A DNA stretch of 48,565 nucleotides, from assembly GCA_022568195.1 (NCBI GenBank), contig JADFFS010000006.1:1-48565 (forward strand), written 5' to 3'. This document shows positions 43,014 through 48,565 of the stretch, in pieces. The DNA comes from Chloroflexota bacterium (GTDB lineage Bacteria; Chloroflexota; Dehalococcoidia; Lucifugimonadales; UBA3495). Positions within the stretch are counted from its first letter, which is position 1; the number at the start of each line of letters is the position of its first letter. The translations under genes and the position numbers were made by a program. The notes under the pieces are model-generated. The model searched no databases. It was not told the origin of the DNA and was given only the letters and a program-made list of their open reading frames with translations.

Positions 43014-43334
43014 ATGGCAATCGAAATCACCGTTCCCAAACTACCGCCGGGCGTCGATGCCATTACCCTGTGGCCCTTCATCGTTTACCGGCGGGGGTTT
43101 GAGCACGACCTTCCCCTTCGCTGCCACGAGCATTTCCACTGGAAGCAAGCCCTGCGCTGGGGCGTTTTGCCCTGGTACCTGGCCTATCTGATGCTCAAGC
43201 CCTTTTACCTGGGTTCCCGGACGCCGCGGCACCCGCTGGAGGTCCCGGCCTACAACGTGCAACGGGAGGTCGCCGCCCTGCTCGCCGCCGGACAGAGCAT
43301 CGACCGGCGCCTTACCGAGTTGGGCATTGCATGA
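43014..43334 (+). CDS. small HExxH protein, putative minimal metallopeptidase
   Basis: The 106-residue protein has FIVYRRGFEHD, then the zinc-type motif CHEHFHWKQALRWG (HEHFH fits HExxH; His47, Glu48, His51 by count), a hydrophobic segment VLPWYLAYLMLKPFYLG and the downstream acidic HPLEVPAYNVQRE (a possible third ligand Glu). A family of short bacterial proteins of unknown function shares the layout YRKGF..HExxHxxQ..PFYLWY..E. Proteolysis is not demonstrated for them as far as I know. It follows the NHase alpha-like gene by 134 bases on the same strand, so a role in maturation of that enzyme is only a guess from position. Confidence 0.7.
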   Translation: MAIEITVPKLPPGVDAITLWPFIVYRRGFEHDLPLRCHEHFHWKQALRWGVLPWYLAYLMLKPFYLGSRTPRHPLEVPAYNVQREVAALLAAGQSIDRRLTELGIA

Positions 43335-43370
43335 CCTATTCACTCCCAAACAGGCAGGCAGGCTCCCCAA

Positions 43371-44183
43371 TCAGTCCCTGGAACTCAGTAACTGGTCCGG
43401 AAGGCCCGACAACAGACGCTCAATCTCCGGGACCTGCTCGCTGTGCCCCAGCCCGATGTGCAGGGGTGTGATGGAGATGCGGTTGTTCTTGGACGCCCAG
43501 ATATCGGTCCCTTCCTGGGCGTCGCCCGAAATAGCCCGGTCCCTGGCGATCGTGTATCTCTTGTTGGGCTCGACGCCTTCTTCCCTCACGGATTCCCCGT
43601 AAGAACGCCCGCCCAGGGTGGTCACCTGGACCCCCGAAATCTGATCCAGGGGCAGGCTGGGCACGTTTATGTTCAGGAACAGGCTGTTGGTTGGAGTATT
43701 CTCGGCGAACCGCTGGGCGATCAACCGGAGCAAATGGGCTGCCCCTTCAAACTTGGGGTCCCGGACGGAGCCTACCGAGATGGCAATGGTGGGAAACCCG
43801 CGGACGAAACCCTGCACCGCGCCTCCCACGGTCCCCGACACCATCACATCCCATCCCAGATTCGAGCCCGAGTTTATCCCTGAGACCACCAGGTCAACCG
43901 ACCCCACCAAGCGCTCCAAGGCCAACACGCAACAGTCGCCGGGGGTCCCTTCCACGACATGAGCCGTCACCTGGCCGGTAGCTTCCTCTCCGGCAGTAAG
44001 CACCGAATCCACCGTCGCCGTGCGGGCACGTACCGGGGCACGCAGGGTCAGGGATGACCCGACGCCGCTCTGCTCCCGGTCCGGCGCCACCACGAACACA
44101 TCCCCGGCGTGGCGCAGCGCCCCGGCCGCCGCCCACAGGCCGGGCGCGTGGATACCGTCGTCGTTAATCAGCAAGATCTTCAA
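43371..44183 (-). CDS. surE: 5'/3'-nucleotidase SurE
   Basis: SurE removes phosphate from nucleoside monophosphates in the cytosol. The 270-residue chain starts ILLINDDGIHAPGL, which carries the metal-binding Asp pair, followed by VFVVAPDREQSGVGSSLTLR, VEGTPGDCCVLALERL, DLVVSGINSGSNLGWDVMVS (metal-binding Asn) and SGTVGGAVQGFVRGFPTIAIS. A C-terminal swapped region (RYTIARDRAISGDAQEGTDI) completes it. The start is TTG 44183, aligned with the normal family N-terminus. The gene is convergent with the HExxH gene and upstream of nothing on its strand. Confidence 0.96.
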   Translation of the reverse strand: MKILLINDDGIHAPGLWAAAGALRHAGDVFVVAPDREQSGVGSSLTLRAPVRARTATVDSVLTAGEEATGQVTAHVVEGTPGDCCVLALERLVGSVDLVVSGINSGSNLGWDVMVSGTVGGAVQGFVRGFPTIAISVGSVRDPKFEGAAHLLRLIAQRFAENTPTNSLFLNINVPSLPLDQISGVQVTTLGGRSYGESVREEGVEPNKRYTIARDRAISGDAQEGTDIWASKNNRISITPLHIGLGHSEQVPEIERLLSGLPDQLLSSRD

Positions 44184-44422
44184 GGATTTAGGTTAACCCC
44201 CATCATAGAAAGTTGCCTGGCCAGCATACCAGCCAGACAACCCTCATAAACGCTACGCCCTATAGCAGGATAGGTTATTGTCTTTCCGAACCGCAGCGCA
44301 CGAAAATACCTGGCAATCTATCCCTTACCTCTCACCTTGTTGAAGAGGAGGCTACAGGTCCCGTATTTTCGCAGCCATGACATTTAACGAATGCGCGAGA
44401 TCTGCCCGGCAAGGGTTGTGGG

Positions 44423-45295
44423 CTAATGATGGACCTGTTCTGTCGCATGTAACAGGGCGTGCCGGATCTCCACCGCGGCCATGGCCCGCCGGTATTCCGC
44501 CGAGGCGTAGAAGTCACCAATGACATTATCGCCCAGGTCGCCAGCAACTTGGTTGGCCGCCGCAGTAATATTTTCTTCAGTCAGTGTCTTGCCGGTCAGG
44601 GCCCGCTCCACCGAGCTAGCCCGCGCCGGGGCCGGCACACATCCGCCCACCACAATGCTGGCGGCGGTGCACGTTTCTCCGTCAAGCGTAACCACCACTG
44701 CGGCGCCCACCACCGCATACCCCGAGGCAGGATGGGCCATCTTGGCATATTCGGCCCGCTGGTTGGCGGACAGGACCGGCACCTCGACGGCGGTCAGTAC
44801 CTCGTTTGCGGCCAGCTTGGGCTCGAAGGGGTCGCCAAAGAAGTCCCCGGTAGCGGCGCTGCGATTGGCCCCTCCCGGCCCTTGAATGTTGAACTTGGCA
44901 TCCAATGCGGTTAGCACGGTGGGCCAATCGGAGGCCGGGTCAGCGTGGACCACGTTCCCCCCGATGGTGCCCCGGTTACGCACTTGGGGGTCGCCGATAC
45001 CGCCGGCAGCCTCAGCCACCATGCCACAAGCATGCTCTACATCATGGGAAGAAGCGATTTCCCAGTGGGTGGTCAGGGCGCCTATGCGAATTGTGCCGTT
45101 GCTAATCGTGATCCCTTTCAGGTCGGCGATACCCCCGATGTCCACCAAGGCCGATGGCCTGGCGAAGCGCAGCTTGAGCAGGGGCAGGATGCTGTGGCCC
45201 CCGGCGATCAGCTTAGAATCCTCGTGGGAACCCAGCAACTCTATGGCCTCGGCCACGGAGCCAGCTTTGTAGTAATCGAATTCTGGAGCGTACAT
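44423..45295 (-). CDS. molybdenum hydroxylase FAD-binding subunit (CoxM/CutM family)
   Basis: The 290-residue flavoprotein transfers electrons from the iron-sulfur subunit to an acceptor. Family blocks: FDYYKAGSVAEAIELLGSHE, then the FAD motif LIAGGHSILPLLKLRFARPS, GALTTHWEIASS, DPQVRNRGTIGGNVVHADPA (second FAD motif), ASDWPTVLTALDAKF and AANEVLTAVEVPV, with the C-terminal CO-dehydrogenase-flavoprotein-like domain AEYAKMAHPASGYAVVGAAV. The order on the minus strand is small, large, medium subunit; this gene is last, 3 bases after the large-subunit stop. Confidence 0.95.
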   Translation of the reverse strand: MYAPEFDYYKAGSVAEAIELLGSHEDSKLIAGGHSILPLLKLRFARPSALVDIGGIADLKGITISNGTIRIGALTTHWEIASSHDVEHACGMVAEAAGGIGDPQVRNRGTIGGNVVHADPASDWPTVLTALDAKFNIQGPGGANRSAATGDFFGDPFEPKLAANEVLTAVEVPVLSANQRAEYAKMAHPASGYAVVGAAVVVTLDGETCTAASIVVGGCVPAPARASSVERALTGKTLTEENITAAANQVAGDLGDNVIGDFYASAEYRRAMAAVEIRHALLHATEQVHH

Positions 45296-45298
45296 GCT

Positions 45299-47650
45299 CT
45301 ATGCCCCCTTTGCTTGCTGAATGGCCTGCCACACCTTCTCCGAAGTCAGCGGCATATCCAATTTGGTCACGCCCAAGGGCTTCAGGGCGTCCATCACGGC
45401 GTTGTAAACGGTGACGGTGGAAGCGATGGTACCGGTCTCGCCGATGCCCTTGACCCCCAATGGATTGTGTGGCGAAGGAGTCTCCGTGGAAAGTGTCTCG
45501 ATGTCGGGCAACATGTGGGCCCGGGGAACCGGGTAGTCAAGCATGGAGCCGGTGAGCAACTGGCCGTTTTCATCATAAACCGCCCCCTCCCAAAGCGCCG
45601 GGCCGGTTCCCTGGGCCACCCCACCGTGGACCTGGCCTGCCACTATGACCGGGTTGATCTGCCGGCCGCAGTCGTCCACGGCAACGTACCGCTGCAACTC
45701 AATGTGTCCATTGTCCGGGTCCACGTCGACCACCGCCACATGGGTTCCGAAGGGGTAAGTAAAGTTGGGCGGGTCATAGAATGTGGTTGCCTCGAACCCC
45801 GGCTCCATGCCCTCGGGCATGTTCCAGGCCATGTTGGCCATCAGGGCTATGTCCTGGATGGTCTTGCTCTGGTCCGGGGACCCCCTCACGAAGAACTTAC
45901 CATCTTCGTACTCGATATCCTCCTCGGCAGCCTCAAGCAGGTGGGCGGCCAGGGCCTTGCCCTTGTCCCGGAGTTTCCGGGACGCAAGGGCCACTGCGGG
46001 ACCGCCCACCGCGGTACCTCGGCTCCCGTAAGTGCCCCACCCCATGGGGGTGATGTCGGTATCGCCGTGAATCACCTCCACATCTTCCACCGGCACCCCC
46101 AACTCGTCCGATATGATCTGGGCAAATGTGGTTTCTTCTCCCTGGCCATGGGGCGAAGTTCCAATAAAGACGTTGACCTTTCCGGTGGGATAGAAGCGGA
46201 TGGTGGCGCTCTCCCACAGGCCCCCGCCAAACCCCACGGCTCCGGCCACCTGAGAGGGGCCCAGTCCGCAGAGTTCCACATAGGTGGTAACACCAATGCC
46301 CATGTAGTGGCCATGGCCGCGGCCGTGTTCTTGGTCCTGCCGCAACTGCTGATAGTTGACATGGTTCAGGGCCATGTCCAGCGCCACCTCGTAGTCGCCG
46401 CTGTCGTAGGTCAGGCCGGTGGCCACGTCGCGTCCGTCGTCAAACTTGGGGATGAGGTTGCGGCGCCGCAAATCTACGGGGTCCATTCCCAGCTCGTTGG
46501 CCAGCAGATCCATCAATCGCTCTAGGAGGAAGGTTGCCTCGGGTCTTCCGGCCCCACGGTAAAGGTCTACTGGGGTGGTGGTAGTGAAGACGCCGTAAAT
46601 GTCTCCCTTGATGTTGGGTATATCGTAGGCGCCGGAGTACATCAGGCCGTGCAGGATAGTGGGGATGCCGGTGGAAGCCAGGGAAAGGTATGCGCCCATC
46701 CCAGCGTAGACTACCGTGCGCAGGCCGGTGATTTTCCCGTCTCTGGTGGCTGCCAACTCCACGTGTTGCACGTGGTCTCGGCCATGCAGCGTAGCCTGGT
46801 AATTTTCCGACCGGGTCTCGGTCCACTTGACCGGACGGCCCAGCTTCATGGCGCAGAAGGCGGTGATCATCTCCCCGGGATACACCGGGGCTTTACTACC
46901 GAACCCCCCTCCTACCTCGGGCGCAATGACCCGAATTTTGTGCTCCGGAACTCCCGTCACCACCGAGGTAAGGAACCGGCAGATGTGGGGGTTCTGGGTA
47001 TTGTTCCACAACGTCAATTCGCCCATCGGAGCCAGCCAGCTGGCCACAGCGGATCGAGTCTCTATGGCGTTGGGGATCAGCCTCGGATGGATGATGGTAT
47101 CTCGAACCACGACTTCGGCCGAGGAAAAGGCTGCGTCGGCGTCTCCTCCGGCCACCACCCAGTGGAAGGCCTGGTTGTTGGGAGCGTCTTCGTGGACTTG
47201 GACCGCCCCAGCCTGCATGGCCGCTTCGGGGTTGATGACTACCGGCAGAGGCTCGTAGTCCACATCGATGAGCTCCATAGCGTCTTCAGCCTGGTAGCGG
47301 TCCTCCGCCACCACCACGGCCACCGGTTCGCCCGTGTGCCGCACAATGTCTTTTGCCATTGGCGGGTAATCAACCGTCTTAACGTCTGAGTCGGGGACCA
47401 CCCAGGCACAGGGAATAGGGTTGAGCACGCCGTCGGTATCGGCGCCGGTAAATACCGCCAGTACGCCCGGCGCGCTCTTAGCGGCGCTGGTGTCGATGCT
47501 TCTGATTCGGGCGTGGGCATGGATGCTACGCAGGATGGCCGCATGGACCAATCCCTGAAGCTTTATGTCGTCGGTGTAAGTCGCCGCGCCGGTAATCAAC
47601 CGGGGATCTTCTCTTCGCCGGATCCCGGAGCCAAAAAGTCTGGTTGTCAT
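45299..47650 (-). CDS. molybdenum hydroxylase large subunit (CoxL-like form II / xanthine dehydrogenase family)
   Basis: The 783-residue subunit holds the molybdopterin cytosine dinucleotide cofactor. Blocks: GSGIRRREDPRLITGAATYT, AILRSIHAHARIRSIDTSAA, VDYEPLPVVINPEAAMQAGA, GGGFGSKAPVYPGEMITAFC, DLYRGAGRPEATFLLERLMD, STSPHGQGEETTFAQII-like TSPHGQGEETTFAQIISDEL, and the catalytic Glu in GVKGIGETGTIASTV. The active-site loop reads YRGAGR, as in form II (CoxL-like) enzymes; genuine form I CO dehydrogenase has a CSFR-type loop with a catalytic Cys. The oxidised substrate is unknown; CO is unlikely. It starts at ATG 47650, 3 bases after the small-subunit stop. Confidence 0.95.
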   Translation of the reverse strand: MTTRLFGSGIRRREDPRLITGAATYTDDIKLQGLVHAAILRSIHAHARIRSIDTSAAKSAPGVLAVFTGADTDGVLNPIPCAWVVPDSDVKTVDYPPMAKDIVRHTGEPVAVVVAEDRYQAEDAMELIDVDYEPLPVVINPEAAMQAGAVQVHEDAPNNQAFHWVVAGGDADAAFSSAEVVVRDTIIHPRLIPNAIETRSAVASWLAPMGELTLWNNTQNPHICRFLTSVVTGVPEHKIRVIAPEVGGGFGSKAPVYPGEMITAFCAMKLGRPVKWTETRSENYQATLHGRDHVQHVELAATRDGKITGLRTVVYAGMGAYLSLASTGIPTILHGLMYSGAYDIPNIKGDIYGVFTTTTPVDLYRGAGRPEATFLLERLMDLLANELGMDPVDLRRRNLIPKFDDGRDVATGLTYDSGDYEVALDMALNHVNYQQLRQDQEHGRGHGHYMGIGVTTYVELCGLGPSQVAGAVGFGGGLWESATIRFYPTGKVNVFIGTSPHGQGEETTFAQIISDELGVPVEDVEVIHGDTDITPMGWGTYGSRGTAVGGPAVALASRKLRDKGKALAAHLLEAAEEDIEYEDGKFFVRGSPDQSKTIQDIALMANMAWNMPEGMEPGFEATTFYDPPNFTYPFGTHVAVVDVDPDNGHIELQRYVAVDDCGRQINPVIVAGQVHGGVAQGTGPALWEGAVYDENGQLLTGSMLDYPVPRAHMLPDIETLSTETPSPHNPLGVKGIGETGTIASTVTVYNAVMDALKPLGVTKLDMPLTSEKVWQAIQQAKGA

Positions 47651-47653
47651 GGC

Positions 47654-48127
47654 CTAGCCTCCCATCTTTTCGGCGGCGGCCAAAATGGACTTCACGATGT
47701 TCTGGTAACCGGTGCACCGGCAGAGGTTGCCCTCCAGCCCCGCGCGGACCTCGTCGGAGGTGGGATGCGGGTTGCGTTGTATCATCTCCACCGCAGTCAT
47801 GATCATCCCCGCGGTGCAGAAGCCGCACTGGAGCCCGTGGTTGTCCCAGAAGGCCTCCTGAATCGGGTGGAGGTCTCCGTTGGTTGCCAGCCCTTCGATG
47901 GTGCCAATTTCAGCCCCGTCGGCCTGTACCGCCAAACAGGTACAGGATTTGACGGTTACACCGTTCATCATCACAACACAGGCCCCACACTGGCTGGTGT
48001 CACAACCGATTTTGGTCCCGGTCAGCCCCAACTCTTCCCTTAGGAAGTGCACCAGGAGCATCCGGGGTTCCACCTCGGCTTGATGACTCTGGCCGTTTAC
48101 CGTTACTTGTATCGGGATTTTCGCCAT
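47654..48127 (-). CDS. molybdenum hydroxylase [2Fe-2S] subunit (CoxS/CutS family)
   Basis: The 157-residue subunit carries two [2Fe-2S] clusters. The plant-ferredoxin-like N-terminal domain has [20 protein letters not shown] with its fourth Cys in KSC. The C-terminal helical domain has [12 protein letters not shown] and [20 protein letters not shown]. Length and order match the family. It is the first gene of the operon and has a strong promoter 68 bases upstream of its start. No Tat signal is seen, so the complex is cytosolic. Confidence 0.97.
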   Translation of the reverse strand: MAKIPIQVTVNGQSHQAEVEPRMLLVHFLREELGLTGTKIGCDTSQCGACVVMMNGVTVKSCTCLAVQADGAEIGTIEGLATNGDLHPIQEAFWDNHGLQCGFCTAGMIMTAVEMIQRNPHPTSDEVRAGLEGNLCRCTGYQNIVKSILAAAEKMGG

Positions 48128-48195
48128 AACACCCCCAAAGTGATCGGAATTCGGGCGTCGTTACTGGGTAGAAGGCCCGGGTTTGAATGCACCGG

Positions 48196-48224
48196 AGTAT
48201 ATACTTGGGCCATGCCCGCGTCAA
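48196..48224 (-). promoter_or_regulatory. sigma-70-like promoter of the molybdenum hydroxylase operon
   Basis: On the minus strand TTGACG (48219-48224) and TATACT (48196-48201) have a 17-base spacer. The leader to ATG 48127 would be about 60 bases. Confidence 0.65.
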
Positions 48225-48309
48225 ACGTATTTTACGGTTGCGCGGACCTGAGGCGGTGGGATTATCATGCCTGAATCACCAAGCTTCCAGCGGACAGGGT
48301 TTAGTGCAA

Positions 48310-48345
48310 AAGACCCAAGCCCCGCATTTCAGGGGCCTGGGTCTT
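48310..48345 (-). terminator. intrinsic terminator downstream of the GlcG/HbpS gene
   Basis: AAGACCCAAGCCCC (48310-48323) pairs with GGGGCCTGGGTCTT (48332-48345) with one mismatch around an 8-base loop. On the minus strand it is followed by TTTG, and it lies 39 bases after the stop of the gene at the right edge, upstream of the hydroxylase promoter. Confidence 0.7.
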
Positions 48346-48383
48346 ACTAATTCACCTCGCCGTTATTTCGGGTCTTGCCCGGA

Positions 48384-48565
48384 TTAGGAAACGACGCCGG
48401 CTCCGGCCGACGCAACCGCGTGGTCGTCCTCAACCGTGCTGCCGGACACGCCGATTGCGCCGATGACCTCTCCTGCATTATTCTTGAGGGGAAGCCCACC
48501 TGGAAACGTTATGAGTCCTTGATTTGAGTGCTCGATGTTGTAGAGCGGTCCACCGGGCTGGGAGA
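48384..48565 (-). CDS. GlcG/HbpS family heme-binding-like protein, C-terminal part
   Basis: The last 59 codons of a gene that runs off the right edge. It reads [20 protein letters not shown], then [20 protein letters not shown], then [18 protein letters not shown] and TAA. This is the typical end of GlcG/HbpS (DUF336) proteins, small alpha/beta proteins that bind heme or corrinoids in some Streptomyces members. They frequently lie next to molybdenum hydroxylase or degradation genes, as here. The start and N-terminal half are outside the window. Confidence 0.85.
   Translation of the reverse strand, partial: SQPGGPLYNIEHSNQGLITFPGGLPLKNNAGEVIGAIGVSGSTVEDDHAVASAGAGVVS

Noticed and set aside
45299-47650. 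Genuine aerobic CO dehydrogenase (form I coxL)
   Set aside because: The active-site loop is YRGAGR, lacking the CSFR-type loop with its catalytic Cys.

Overview
The window looks like chromosomal DNA of a free-living, GC-rich, single-membrane-type bacterium, most likely a member of the Chloroflexota (Dehalococcoidia or SAR202-like). This is an inference from gene content and protein flavour: a fused siroheme decarboxylase inside a heme gene cluster, CoxL-like form II molybdenum hydroxylase genes next to a GlcG/HbpS gene, a nickel superoxide dismutase, NIPSNAP and NTF2-like proteins, proteins with Pro/Thr-rich linkers, and many short palindromic intergenic repeats. No phage, plasmid, insertion sequence or CRISPR array was seen.

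Layout. 1-6.5 kb is a worn region: a tRNA-Ile gene, an mscS gene with an in-frame amber codon, a TPR/beta-propeller protein, the tail of a nucleotidyl cyclase, an exported protein of unknown function, a sirtuin gene with its middle deleted, palindromic repeats, and pcm. 6.6-14.1 kb is a tetrapyrrole operon in the order HTH regulator, ahbAB fusion, precorrin-2 dehydrogenase, hemC, cobA-hemD fusion, hemB, hemL. It closes with a 19-bp terminator stem. It supplies nearly every step from glutamate-1-semialdehyde to siroheme and then to didecarboxysiroheme, but hemA is missing. 14.3-18 kb has a Ni-SOD gene (minus), then ilvD and malic enzyme. 18.2-22.5 kb has tldD-rmuC-tldE. 22.5-24.1 kb has a cohesin-like lipoprotein and an enoyl-CoA hydratase.

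24.1-27.3 kb (minus) holds a VLRF1/Vms1-type peptidyl-tRNA hydrolase gene directly abutting mutS2. MutS2 splits collided ribosomes in Bacillus and VLRF1 proteins release nascent chains, so this is a candidate ribosome-rescue pair and the most interesting system in the window. 27.6-33.3 kb carries NIPSNAP, an NTF2-like protein, an MbfA-like ferritin/iron exporter, an alpha/beta hydrolase, ribosomal protein L25 and a DUF3800 protein lacking its usual acidic residues. 33.4-36.8 kb (minus) is a PhnD-PhnC-PhnE-PhnE type ABC importer. 37.1-40.6 kb is the greA-lysS-serS operon, where serS appears to start at AUU. 40.7-43.3 kb has a polysaccharide deacetylase, a three-gene split cobalt-type nitrile hydratase/thiocyanate-hydrolase-like set, and a mini HExxH protein. 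43.4-48.6 kb (minus) has surE, then a CO-dehydrogenase-family hydroxylase operon (small, large, medium subunits) with a strong promoter, and a GlcG/HbpS gene running off the right edge.

All calls come from reading the sequence and remembered family motifs. No database search was made.
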